Source: Arthrobacter sp. UNC362MFTsu5.1 (GTDB lineage: Bacteria > Actinomycetota > Actinomycetes > Actinomycetales > Micrococcaceae). Taken from it: a stretch of 64,000 nt of DNA. Both the position numbers and the translations under genes were made by a program. The DNA lies in assembly GCF_000685965.1 (NCBI RefSeq), contig NZ_JMLE01000007.1, positions 124,001 to 188,000 on the forward strand, read 5' to 3'. Position 1 is the stretch's first letter, and each line of letters begins with the position of its first letter. The notes under the pieces were generated by a model. That model did not search any database, was not told the DNA's origin, and worked only from the letters and a program-made list of their open reading frames with translations. This document shows, piece after piece, positions 16,935 to 25,512 of the stretch.

Positions 16935-18665
16935 CTAGTCCAGGCTGATCGGCCCCAGTGCGTCCAGCAGCTCGCCCGGTCCCGGGTTCCCGGCGGCTGA
17001 CCGGCCGCCCAGGTGGTTCACCACGCCCCACACCGCGTTGAGGCCGGTGGTGACGGCGCCCTCGGCCCAGCCGGCCGTGAAGGATACGTCGTCGCCGGCC
17101 AGGAAGATCCCGCGCTGGGCTTCCGGCAGCTTGTCCTGTTTGAAGTGCGTGAACAGCCGCTGCTGGTAGCGGTAGTGCCCGGGCAGGTTCGCCTTGAAGG
17201 CGCCCATGAAGTTGGGGTCCGCTTCCCAGGAGACGGTGATGGGCTGGCCGATGATGTGGCTGGCAATGTCCACCCCCGGGTAGATCTGCTCCAGGGAATG
17301 CAGCATGAGCTCCACCCGCTGGTCCGCGTCGAGCGCCAGCCATTTCAGCGCGTCGTCGTTCCAGGTGTAGGACAGCAGGATGACGGCGGGCTTGTCCGGA
17401 CCGTCGTCCAGCAGGTAGGTGGCGCGGTTCAACCGGTCTGTCAGGGTCATGGACAGCACATCCCTGCCCGTCTCCGGATCCGTGTCCTTCCAGAACGGGC
17501 GGTCCACCATTACGAAAGTCTTGGAGGACTGCATGTAGTGCGAGCGCTCGATCGCCGTCCACAGCTCCGCGGGGAACAGTGCCTCCTCGGTGTGGATCCG
17601 GGTGGACAGCAGCCATGACTGGCACGTGGTGACGACGGCGGGATAGCTCGCCTCCCGGCCCCAGCGTTCGCGCAGGCGCAGGTCGCCGTTGGCGTCCCGG
17701 CTGATGCGGTCCACGGCGCCCCGCGGGGAACCTGAATGCAGCGACGCCAGTGACGTCCCTTCCGGCCAGTGGGCCATGCCCGACGGCGCGTGCTGCCACA
17801 GTGCCTCGGGGAGCCGCTGCGCTCCCCCGGCAATGAGCCGGTGCTGGTCATCGGCGTCGGTATAGACGACACGGAGGATCTCGAGGATGGAGTTGGGGAA
17901 GTCTGTGTCCCAGCCGCCGGTGCCGAAGCCCACCTGCCCGAACGCCTCGCGGTGCGCGAAGCCCGCCTCCTTGAAGGACTCGCTGGCCGCGATGAAGCCG
18001 TAGAACGTCTGTTCGTCCATCAACGGCAGGAGCTCGTTCCAGATCTCCTTGATCCGGTCCGTGTCCCGCGCCCGGATGGCGTCCTGCATCTCGCTGAACC
18101 GGGCGCCGTCGTTCACTGCCGCCTTCCATGCGTCCGCCACTTCACGGAAGAACGGCGGCAGGTCCGCCGGCGTGCTCGCGTAGTGCTTCTGGCCCGCCAG
18201 TTCAATCACTGTGCTGGAGGTGACCGGGGCCAACGGGTTGGGGAAGTCCTGGGTCTGCAGGCCCAGCAGGTCCACGTAGTGGTAAAACGCCTTGCCGGAC
18301 ACCGGGAACCGCATGCCGCCGAGGTCCGCCACCACGCCGGGAGCTGACGGGAAGCTGGCAGTCCGGAGGCGGCCACCGATCTGGTCGGCCTCGTACAGGA
18401 CCGGCCGGAGGCCCAGTTTCATCAGTTCGTAGGCCGTGACCAGGCCTGACAGGCCGGCGCCGACCACCGCCACTTGGGTACCGTACATCTCGGGCGGGAC
18501 CGAGCCGAGGCCGTCCGGGTGCGCGAGATAGTGGTCGTAGCTGAACGGGAAGTCCGGGTTCAGCATGGTGATCGGGGCGTCGGCTGCCCGGTCCGCGGTG
18601 GCCGCGGCCTGGGCGCCGGGTGCCGTGGCGGGGTTGTTGGCCGGCAGTTCGGTGGCGATGGTCAT
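16935..18665 (-). CDS. davB: Flavin amino acid monooxygenase, probably L-lysine 2-monooxygenase (DavB-like)
   Basis: 576 residues of the flavin monoamine oxidase superfamily. FAD motif VAVVGAGLSGLVTAYELMKL near residue 65, GGRLRT after it, LGGMRFP, and the C-terminal FAD segment GIFLAGDDVSFTAGWAEGAV. The N-terminal motif FPFSYDHYLAHPDGLGSVP and GWDTDFPNSILEILRVV resemble, from memory, Pseudomonas L-lysine 2-monooxygenase, which turns lysine into 5-aminovaleramide plus CO2. Tryptophan 2-monooxygenase (IaaM) and phenylalanine 2-monooxygenase are close alternatives. The ATG overlaps the permease stop by four bases. An amidase of the DavA type is encoded 5 kb away in the same cluster, which favours lysine. 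Confidence 0.8.
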   Translation of the reverse strand: MTIATELPANNPATAPGAQAAATADRAADAPITMLNPDFPFSYDHYLAHPDGLGSVPPEMYGTQVAVVGAGLSGLVTAYELMKLGLRPVLYEADQIGGRLRTASFPSAPGVVADLGGMRFPVSGKAFYHYVDLLGLQTQDFPNPLAPVTSSTVIELAGQKHYASTPADLPPFFREVADAWKAAVNDGARFSEMQDAIRARDTDRIKEIWNELLPLMDEQTFYGFIAASESFKEAGFAHREAFGQVGFGTGGWDTDFPNSILEILRVVYTDADDQHRLIAGGAQRLPEALWQHAPSGMAHWPEGTSLASLHSGSPRGAVDRISRDANGDLRLRERWGREASYPAVVTTCQSWLLSTRIHTEEALFPAELWTAIERSHYMQSSKTFVMVDRPFWKDTDPETGRDVLSMTLTDRLNRATYLLDDGPDKPAVILLSYTWNDDALKWLALDADQRVELMLHSLEQIYPGVDIASHIIGQPITVSWEADPNFMGAFKANLPGHYRYQQRLFTHFKQDKLPEAQRGIFLAGDDVSFTAGWAEGAVTTGLNAVWGVVNHLGGRSAAGNPGPGELLDALGPISLD

Positions 18666-20200
18666 GAAAGGTCTGCCTTCATCGGTTCGGGGGTGGACAG
18701 TGGTGAAGTTTCGCGCCCGCTCAGTTCACGGTATTCCTCGTGGCCCAGGGCCGCCACCCTGGAGTGCTTCCGGCCGTAGCCGAAGTAGGCTGCGAGGCCC
18801 ACCAGCATCCAGATGCCGAAGACCGCCCAGGTGTCGGCGCCGAGGTTGGCCATGAGGTAGGCGCACATAAGCGCGCCGAGGATGGGGGTCAGCGGGAACA
18901 GCGGCACGCGGAAGGTGCGCTTGAGTTCGGGCCGGTTGCGGCGCAGGTAGATGACGGCCACGTTCACCAGGGCAAAGGCGAACAGGGTGCCGATGCTGGT
19001 GGCGTCCGCCAGGTCACCGAGCGGAACCAGCCCTGCGGTAAGCGCCACGAGGACGCCCACGATCACGGTCCCGGAAACCGGCGTGCCGGTGCGGGAAGAG
19101 ACGCGGCCGAAGATCCTGGGGATGAGTCCGTCGCGGGACATGGAGAGCAGGATGCGGGTCTGGCCGTAGAGGACGGTCAGGACGATGCTGGCGATGGCCA
19201 GCACGGCGCCGACGGCGAAGACCAGGGCGATCCACGGCTGGCCTGTGGTTTCCTCGAGGATTTTCACCAGGGCGGCCTCGGTGCCGTCGAACCAGCCCCA
19301 GGGGCGGGCGCCGATGGCAGCGACAGCCACGAGGACGTAGATGGTGGTGACGATGACCATGGAGAGCATGATGGCGCGCGGCAGGTCCCGCTTGGGATTG
19401 CGCGCTTCCTCGCCGGCCGTGGAGGCGGCGTCGAAGCCGATGTAGGAGAAGAAGACCGTCGACGCCGCGGCCGAGACGCCTGCCGCGCCCATCGGCAGCA
19501 GCGGCTCGAAGTTGCCTGCGTTGAACGCCGTGAATGCGACGGCGCAGAAGAAGAGGAGGATGCCCACCTTGATCACCACGATCGCGGTGTTGATCCAGGC
19601 GCTCTCCCTGGCCCCGCGGACCAGCAGGATCGTCGCGAGGACCACGATGACCATAGCCGGGATGTTCATGATGCCGCCGTCCCCGGGCGGCTGCGAGATG
19701 GCGTCCGGCAGGACCTGCCCGAACACCGCGAGGGACTCGTTGACGTACTGGCCTGCGCCGACGGCTACTGCGGCCACCGACACCGCGTACTCCAGCACGA
19801 GGCACCAGCCGCAGATCCAGGCCATGCCTTCGCCCATCGTGGCGTAGGTGTAGGAGTAGCTGGAGCCCGCCACCGGGACCAGGCCGGCCATTTCGGCGTA
19901 GGACACGGCGGAGAGCAGGGCGGCGAGTCCGGCGATGGCGAACGAAATCCAGATGGCGGGGCCGGCCAGCGGCACTGACTCGCCAAGGATGACAAGGATG
20001 CCGGTTCCCAGCGTGGCGCCGACGCTGATCATGGTCAGCTGCAGGACCCCGAAGCTGCGGACCAGCTTGGTGCCGCCATGACCGCTGTCGGCCTCGCTGA
20101 CCATCTGGCCGATCGGCTTGCGGCGCAGCAGTTGTGCAGCCAGGCCCGGACGGCGGGCAGCTGCCGGCGGCCGGCCGGTGAGTGTAGGCACAGTCATCAT
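18662..20200 (-). CDS. APC-family amino acid permease
   Basis: 512 residues from the ATG at 20200; an adjacent ATG at 20197 is equally possible. About twelve hydrophobic segments and the amino acid/polyamine/organocation signature are present (SVGATLGTGILVILG in helix 1, SYAEMAGLVPVAGSSYSYTY, FFSYIGFDAASTAGEEARNP). It resembles the cationic amino acid transporter (CAT/YfnA) branch. It is translationally coupled to the oxidase gene (ATGA overlap), so it probably imports the oxidase substrate, perhaps lysine. It is divergent from the racemase gene. Confidence 0.9.
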   Translation of the reverse strand: MMTVPTLTGRPPAAARRPGLAAQLLRRKPIGQMVSEADSGHGGTKLVRSFGVLQLTMISVGATLGTGILVILGESVPLAGPAIWISFAIAGLAALLSAVSYAEMAGLVPVAGSSYSYTYATMGEGMAWICGWCLVLEYAVSVAAVAVGAGQYVNESLAVFGQVLPDAISQPPGDGGIMNIPAMVIVVLATILLVRGARESAWINTAIVVIKVGILLFFCAVAFTAFNAGNFEPLLPMGAAGVSAAASTVFFSYIGFDAASTAGEEARNPKRDLPRAIMLSMVIVTTIYVLVAVAAIGARPWGWFDGTEAALVKILEETTGQPWIALVFAVGAVLAIASIVLTVLYGQTRILLSMSRDGLIPRIFGRVSSRTGTPVSGTVIVGVLVALTAGLVPLGDLADATSIGTLFAFALVNVAVIYLRRNRPELKRTFRVPLFPLTPILGALMCAYLMANLGADTWAVFGIWMLVGLAAYFGYGRKHSRVAALGHEEYRELSGRETSPLSTPEPMKADLS

Positions 20201-20285
20201 TGACGTCCGTTCGTGAGTAGTTAGCGGCTTTCCCCTGGTCCAGCTTAGGTTTGTGAGCCACCTCTCATCGTTGTGCAAAATGACC

Positions 20286-20291
20286 TATAGT
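20286..20291 (+). promoter_or_regulatory. -10 box (TATAGT) before the racemase gene, leaderless
   Basis: TATAGT ends eight bases before the ATG at 20300, with no ribosome site. It lies in the 99-bp gap shared with the divergent permease gene. No good -35 is seen at 16-18 bp. Confidence 0.5.
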
Positions 20292-20299
20292 CTTCTGGC

Positions 20300-21508
20300 A
20301 TGAGACTTAATGCACACACCGATAGCATGCGGAACACGGCGCTGACCGGACAGGTCAGCGTTGACCTTTCGGCCATCGCGGACAACATCCGGACCCTCCG
20401 CCAGCGCTCGGCGGCACCCCACTTCATGGCCGTGGTGAAGGGCAACGCCTACGGCCACGGACTTGTTGACGTCGCCCGGACGGCATTGTCGGCCGGTGCG
20501 GACTGGCTGGGAACGGCGCAGCTTCATGAGGCGATTGCCCTGCGCCGGGCGGGCATCACCGCTCCGGTATTGTCCTGGCTGTACCTCGCGGCAGCCTCCA
20601 GCGAGACGATCCGGGAAGCGCTGGAGTACGACGTCGATGTGTCACTGGGCAGCGTCGCCCAGCTCGACGTCGTGGCCGGCATGGCCCGCCAGCTGGGCCG
20701 TCCCGCCGTCGTCCATCTTGAACTGGACACGGGGCTGAGCCGCGGCGGGGCACGGGCGGAGGACTGGGCGGAACTCGTCGCCGCTGCCCGGGCTGCAGAA
20801 CGTGACGGCATGCTCCGCGTGCGCGGTGTCTGGACGCATCTTGCCTGGGCCGACGTTCCGGCGCACCCGGCCAACCTGGCGGCGGTGCAGGCTTTCGAAG
20901 AGGCCGTCCGCGCGGCCAGGGCGGCGGGCCTGGAACCTGCTCTCCGGCACGTCTCGAGTTCGGCCAACATCCTTGACCGGCCGGAATTCGCCTTCGATAT
21001 GGTGCGTGCCGGCCTGGCGTTCTACGGGCTGGCTCCGGCCGACCACCTGGCTCCGGCCGACTACGGCCTGCGTCCCGCCCTGACGGTCACGGCGCCGGTG
21101 GTGCTGGTGAAGAAAGTGCCCGCCGGAACCGGGGTGAGCTACGAGCACCAGGCCATCACGCACGAGCCGCGGTACCTGGGGCTGATCCCGCTGGGCTACG
21201 CGGACGGCATCCCCAAGGGCATCACGGGCCGCAGCCTGATCCTCCTCGGGGGCCGCCGTGTCCCGGTAATCGGTAAGGTCTGCATGGACCAGTTCATGGT
21301 GGACCTGGGCCCGGACGCACAGGGCGTGGCCGTTGGTGACACAGCTGTGCTATTTGGCGATCCGCGCACGGGGGCCGCGAGCGCCGATGACTGGGGCGCG
21401 GCGATCGGCAGCCACGGCGACGAGATCATCAACCGGATCGCCCCGCGCCTGCCGCGCGCCTACGAGTGCCCGGACTACCAGGAAGCCGGTGCTCCCGTTG
21501 GCGCCTGA
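20300..21508 (+). CDS. alr: Alanine racemase family PLP enzyme
   Basis: 402 residues, slightly longer than usual because of about 20 extra N-terminal residues; an internal ATG at 20327 (MRNTALTGQ) is an alternative start. PLP Lys is in FMAVVKGNAYGHG, the second catalytic base Tyr in GVSYEHQAIT, and RHVSSSANIL and CMDQFMVDLG are typical. Fold type III. It could make D-alanine for peptidoglycan, but its place inside an amino acid catabolic cluster suggests a broad or basic amino acid racemase feeding D-isomers into the pathway. Its last 20 bases overlap the PucR-type gene. Confidence 0.85.
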   Translation: MRLNAHTDSMRNTALTGQVSVDLSAIADNIRTLRQRSAAPHFMAVVKGNAYGHGLVDVARTALSAGADWLGTAQLHEAIALRRAGITAPVLSWLYLAAASSETIREALEYDVDVSLGSVAQLDVVAGMARQLGRPAVVHLELDTGLSRGGARAEDWAELVAAARAAERDGMLRVRGVWTHLAWADVPAHPANLAAVQAFEEAVRAARAAGLEPALRHVSSSANILDRPEFAFDMVRAGLAFYGLAPADHLAPADYGLRPALTVTAPVVLVKKVPAGTGVSYEHQAITHEPRYLGLIPLGYADGIPKGITGRSLILLGGRRVPVIGKVCMDQFMVDLGPDAQGVAVGDTAVLFGDPRTGAASADDWGAAIGSHGDEIINRIAPRLPRAYECPDYQEAGAPVGA

Positions 21509-23189
21509 GGCAGCGGTCGAGCGGCTCGGCTTCGTCTCGCTGGAGCAGTTCCTGCAGAAGCTGCCGCCGGAGCTGAAAGTACTCCACGACGGCGGCAACG
21601 GCGCCGGGATGCTCCGCTGGGTGGAGCCGAGCGAGCTGGAGGATCCGACGCCCTACCTGCTCGACGGCGAGTTCATCCTCACTGCCGGCCTGCCGTTCCT
21701 CGGCGAGGGCGGCAGCGAGGGAAAGGTGGACGCGTATGTGCAGCGGCTGGTGGGCGCCGGGGTGGGGGCCCTGGGGTTCGGACTGGAACCGTACTTCGAC
21801 GCCGTGCCGGAGACCGTGTTGGCGGCGTGCCGGCGCCACAACCTGACCCTGGTGGAGTTTCCCAGGACTGTTCCGTTCGCGGCGATCGGACTGGCTTTCT
21901 CGCAACTGCTGGAGTCGGACAACGCCAGGGTGTTCCGGCAGCTGGCGGACACCAACAGGCAGCTGATGCGGGCGGTCCTGTCGGCCAGGCCGGAGCACGA
22001 ACTCCTGGCGGCCCTGGTGCAGCGGGTTCCGGTCTGGGCGCTGTTCGTCGGAGCCGACGGCAGGATCCGCGCCCGGGCCGCGGCCGATGGCGGCGGAAGC
22101 GGCAACAGCAACGGCAGCGCTGCCAGCCCGGCGGGAACCGCCGGGGCAGGGGCAAACCCGCCCGCCGCCGTCGAATTTTCCGCTTTGCAGCCGCTGCTGA
22201 AACGGCTGCTGGCCGGAAGCGGCCCCCGCGTTGAGATGGAGTCCCTCGAGGACCCGCGGCCGTCCACGGTGTTCGGCCACCCGCTCCGCAGCACCCGCGA
22301 CGCCAACCTCGGCGCCCTGATCCTGGGCTCGGCCGGACCGCTCACCCCGGCACAGAACAGCGTGGTGTCCTCGGTGGTGGGGCTCCTGGAACTGCTGGTG
22401 CGGCAGCGGACCAGCGGCTCGCTGGCACCCAGCCAGCTTGCGACCGCGCTGCTGCTGCATCCGGACAGCGTGGCCTCCGGCGGCACGAAGCACATCAACG
22501 GCCTCAAGGACCTCCTGGCGCAGAGCACCTCCTCTACGCGCTCGGCACCCCTGCGGGTGGTCCAGGGCGTGAAGGCCGAACCCGGCGGCCCTGCGGGCGA
22601 CAGTCCCGTCCGGGAACTCCTGCAGTGGCGCCGGATGTTCGACACCAAGCTCGTGGAGATCACCGACTACGGTTTTGCCGCCATCACCCGCCTCAAGGTC
22701 GACGAATCCCTGCTGGCCGAGGCGGAGGAACTCGGCTGGCGCCTGGTGATCGGGGATGCCACCGAGTTCCAGGCGCTCGCGTCCGCGTACCGGCGGGTGA
22801 CGTCGCTACGCGCCCGGGTTCAGGCAACGGGCCGGAGCGCCCGGGTGGACGAGGTGACCTGGTCCGTGGCCGGCCTGCTTGGCCGCGAAGCCGGAACCAT
22901 GCTGGCGGCACGCCTGCTGGAACCGGTCCTTGGCCAGGAGGATCCCGAGCGGCGGGCCGCCCAGCTGGCGGTGCTGCGGACGTGGCTGGGAGAGAACGGG
23001 AGCTGGGACGCCACGGCGAAGGCGCTGGGCCTGCACCGGAACAGTGTCCGCCGCCAGATCAACGCCCTGGCCGAACTCCTGGACACCGACCTCAACCAGG
23101 CCCAGGTCCGCGCGGAACTCTGGTTCGCCCTTCAGTACGTGGACGAATCTCCCCCCGCGACAGAGGCTGCGCCCTCCCAGTCCGAGTAG
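21489..23189 (+). CDS. PucR-family transcriptional regulator
   Basis: 566 residues from the GTG at 21489, which has AGGAAG upstream and overlaps the racemase by 20 bases. The N-terminal PucR-type sensing domain runs to about 125, a Gly/Ser/Asn-rich linker near 200-215 is probably disordered, and the C-terminal PucR_C HTH is clear: LRTWLGENGSWDATAKALGL followed by HRNSVRRQINAL. PucR regulators usually activate catabolic genes for purines, proline or other nitrogen compounds. Its position points to control of this amino acid cluster. The 3' end overlaps the convergent amidase gene by 58 bp. Confidence 0.88.
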   Translation: MLPLAPEAAVERLGFVSLEQFLQKLPPELKVLHDGGNGAGMLRWVEPSELEDPTPYLLDGEFILTAGLPFLGEGGSEGKVDAYVQRLVGAGVGALGFGLEPYFDAVPETVLAACRRHNLTLVEFPRTVPFAAIGLAFSQLLESDNARVFRQLADTNRQLMRAVLSARPEHELLAALVQRVPVWALFVGADGRIRARAAADGGGSGNSNGSAASPAGTAGAGANPPAAVEFSALQPLLKRLLAGSGPRVEMESLEDPRPSTVFGHPLRSTRDANLGALILGSAGPLTPAQNSVVSSVVGLLELLVRQRTSGSLAPSQLATALLLHPDSVASGGTKHINGLKDLLAQSTSSTRSAPLRVVQGVKAEPGGPAGDSPVRELLQWRRMFDTKLVEITDYGFAAITRLKVDESLLAEAEELGWRLVIGDATEFQALASAYRRVTSLRARVQATGRSARVDEVTWSVAGLLGREAGTMLAARLLEPVLGQEDPERRAAQLAVLRTWLGENGSWDATAKALGLHRNSVRRQINALAELLDTDLNQAQVRAELWFALQYVDESPPATEAAPSQSE

Positions 23190-23962
23190 AGCTCCGGCCT
23201 CCGCTCCCTGAGGTACGGCACGGCTTCCCGGGCGTCGCGGGCGCTGGCGGCGGACACCTCGGCGTACAGCAGTCCAGGCGCCGGACCTGCAGCGGCCAGG
23301 AGGCTGCCGTCGGGGCCGGCGATGACGCTGCCGCCCAGGAACGCACAGCCGTCCTCCTCCCCTGCGTGGTTGGCGTAGGCCACCGTCAGCTGGCTCTCCA
23401 GCGCCCTGGCGCGCAGCAGGACCTGCGGAACGGAGTCGAATCCCTGGGACAGGGCGGTGGGGACCAGGAGCAGTTCTGCGCCGCGGACCGCGGCGGCACG
23501 CACCGCTTCGGGAAACTCGACGTCGTAGCAGATCACCATGGACGTTTTGATGCCGTGGAAGTCCACGACGGCGGGAGGTTCAGCCGCCGGGCTGAACGCC
23601 TGGCGCTCGTCCGCGCCAAACAAGTGGACCTTGGCGTAGTTCAGCAACTCGGCCCCTTCGCGGTCCACCAGCGTGGAGGTGATCTGCCACCGGCCGTCCG
23701 CGGTGACGGCGGGCAGGCTGTACACCAGGGCGATCCCGCTCTTCCGCGCGATGCCGGCCAGTGTCCGGCGGATGGCCGGAAGCCTGGCGGGATCCAATCC
23801 CGCCCGGACCCGCAGGGGCGCATACCCCACCGGAAACAGCTCCGGGGTGAGAAGCACCTCCGCCCCGGCAGCGGCGGCCGTCCGGGCCGCATCCTCAACT
23901 GCCGCGCAGTTGGCGTCCACATCCAGTACGGCGGCGTTCGCCTGCAGGAGTGCCAGCAGCAC
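23132..23962 (-). CDS. davA: Carbon-nitrogen hydrolase, probably 5-aminovaleramide amidase (DavA-like)
   Basis: 276 residues from the GTG at 23962 with a GAGGTGG ribosome site; the upstream frame has no support. The nitrilase-superfamily triad is present: Glu in LLTPELFPVGY, Lys in LLNYAKVHLFG and Cys in SMVICYDVEFPE. Length and motifs fit the amidase branch (DavA, omega-amidase, deaminated glutathione amidase). With the DavB-like monooxygenase nearby, hydrolysis of 5-aminovaleramide to 5-aminovalerate is the most coherent role, but this is inference from context. Confidence 0.8.
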   Translation of the reverse strand: MLLALLQANAAVLDVDANCAAVEDAARTAAAAGAEVLLTPELFPVGYAPLRVRAGLDPARLPAIRRTLAGIARKSGIALVYSLPAVTADGRWQITSTLVDREGAELLNYAKVHLFGADERQAFSPAAEPPAVVDFHGIKTSMVICYDVEFPEAVRAAAVRGAELLLVPTALSQGFDSVPQVLLRARALESQLTVAYANHAGEEDGCAFLGGSVIAGPDGSLLAAAGPAPGLLYAEVSAASARDAREAVPYLRERRPELYSDWEGAASVAGGDSSTY

Positions 23963-24140
23963 CGTTACCACCTCTATAGTCTCCGGGATGCCCGCGGGGA
24001 ACGCGGGCCGCCTCTTCTTGCAGCCTCTTCCTACCAGCGTAGCGAGGGTGCAGACTGTGCCGTAGGTGCATTTCCACCCGGAAACAGGGGCTCGCAGTGC
24101 GGAACGTCCGTGCGTGCGGCGGGGGTGCTGCAATGGTGCC

Positions 24141-24166
24141 TTGCGTTAACTTCTTGACTACAACGG
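24141..24166 (+). promoter_or_regulatory. Putative ROK operator, upstream copy
   Basis: TTGCGTTAA-n3-CTTGAC-n1-ACAACGG, 25 bp before the ROK gene. It shares 22 of 26 bases with a site upstream of the sugar ABC operon (25402-25427), which suggests the regulator controls itself and the transporter. Confidence 0.65.
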
Positions 24167-24190
24167 TGCAGATGGTGCACGCTTCTTTGC

Positions 24191-25381
24191 ATGCCCTCAT
24201 CACCGCGCTCAACGAGGAGCCGAACCAAGAACCCTGGTTCACAGTCCGCCCTGAGGCACTTGAACCAGCAACGGATCATCGAGTGCCTGCTGAACGGTCC
24301 GTCAACCCAGGCTGAACTCGCCCGGCAGACCGGATTGTCCACCGCCACTGTCTCCAACATCGTCAAGATCATGCAGGACGCCGGGCTGGCGTCCACGGAG
24401 CCGATCACCAGTTCCGGCCGGCGCGCACTGAACGTCCGGCTCAACAGCAACGGGGCGGTCGCCGTGGGAATCGACTTCGGGCGGCGGCACCTCCGGGTGG
24501 TCCTGGCAACCCTGAGTTACCACATCATCGCCGAGGAATCCGTATTGCTGCCGCTGGGCCACCACGCCGACGAAGGCATCCGGGCCGCCGTCGAACTCCT
24601 TGCCAAACTTCTGGCGGAAAGCGGCGTGGAACGCAGCGCCATAGTAGGGGCCGGCGTCGGAATCCCGGGCCCCATCGACCGCCGGACGGGCACTGTGGCG
24701 CAGGGTGCCATCCTTCCCGAATGGGTGGGCATCAACATCCTGCACTACCTTGAAGAGACCCTGAATTTCCCCGTGTTCATTGACAACGACGCCAACCTTG
24801 GCGCCCTGGCAGAGGTCACGTGGGGACCCCACAGCGGCATCAGCAACCTGATGTTCATGAAGATCGGTTCGGGCATTGGCGCCGGGCTGATCCTCAACGG
24901 TGCCCCGTACTACGGCAACGTGGGCATCACCGGCGAAATCGGCCACGCCACCATCCACGAGCACGGCCTCATCTGCCGCTGCGGGAACCGGGGGTGCCTG
25001 GAAACCATTGCCTCCACAACCACCATGATCGAGCTCCTCAGCCGCGGTGAGGAAAAACCGCTCAGCGCGGAGGACATCGTCCGCAAGGCACTGGAGCGGG
25101 ACTCAGCGACACTTCGTGTCATCGACGACGCCGGCCTGGCGGTGGGCAGGGCCTTGGGCAACGTGGCCAACCTCATCAACCCCGAAGTCATTGTGATGGG
25201 CGGCCCCCTGGCGGGTCTGGGAGACCTGCTCCTGGACCCCATCCGGCGGGGCCTGGTGCGCCACGCGGTGCCCGTCATCGGCGAGACCACAACACTGACA
25301 ATGTCCTCGCTCGGGGACCGCGCGGAGGCCCTCGGGGCCGCCGCACTGGTCTTCCAGCATGCGGGAATCCGCCGCTCCTGA
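24191..25381 (+). CDS. ROK-family transcriptional repressor
   Basis: 396 residues. The N-terminal winged helix includes NQQRIIECLLNGPSTQAELARQ-like residues (QAELARQTGLSTATVSNIV), followed by a ROK sugar-kinase-like domain with the zinc motif HGLICRCGNRGCLE and GxGIGAG-type phosphate loop (GSGIGAGLI). The kinase domain in such proteins binds sugar and is usually inactive. The ATG at 24191 lacks a clear ribosome site. Next to a ChvE-type importer and sharing its operator, it is probably the XylR/NagC-like sugar-responsive repressor of that operon. Confidence 0.92.
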   Translation: MPSSPRSTRSRTKNPGSQSALRHLNQQRIIECLLNGPSTQAELARQTGLSTATVSNIVKIMQDAGLASTEPITSSGRRALNVRLNSNGAVAVGIDFGRRHLRVVLATLSYHIIAEESVLLPLGHHADEGIRAAVELLAKLLAESGVERSAIVGAGVGIPGPIDRRTGTVAQGAILPEWVGINILHYLEETLNFPVFIDNDANLGALAEVTWGPHSGISNLMFMKIGSGIGAGLILNGAPYYGNVGITGEIGHATIHEHGLICRCGNRGCLETIASTTTMIELLSRGEEKPLSAEDIVRKALERDSATLRVIDDAGLAVGRALGNVANLINPEVIVMGGPLAGLGDLLLDPIRRGLVRHAVPVIGETTTLTMSSLGDRAEALGAAALVFQHAGIRRS

Positions 25382-25398
25382 ACCTATTCGTTATCTGG

Positions 25399-25444
25399 CC
25401 GTTGCGTTAAAGACTTGACGACAACGGCTGTGATCAAGTTTACT
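25399..25444 (+). promoter_or_regulatory. Operator and promoter of the sugar ABC operon
   Basis: CCGTTG (25399-25404) and CAACGG (25422-25427) form the outer half sites of an imperfect palindrome, with CGTTAA/TTGACG inside. TTGACG (25415-25420) can serve as -35 with TTTACT (25439-25444) as -10 at 18-bp spacing, so a bound repressor would cover the -35. The core repeats the site at 24141-24166. Confidence 0.6.
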
Positions 25445-25512
25445 TTTTCATCAGACGGCCCTGCGGTTTGCAGGGCGGACAACGAAGTCATGCATTGGAG
25501 GCGTAAGGGCAA

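Noticed and set aside
20300..21508. Naming the racemase a lysine racemase
   Set aside because: Sequence alone shows the alanine racemase family; only context hints at another substrate.
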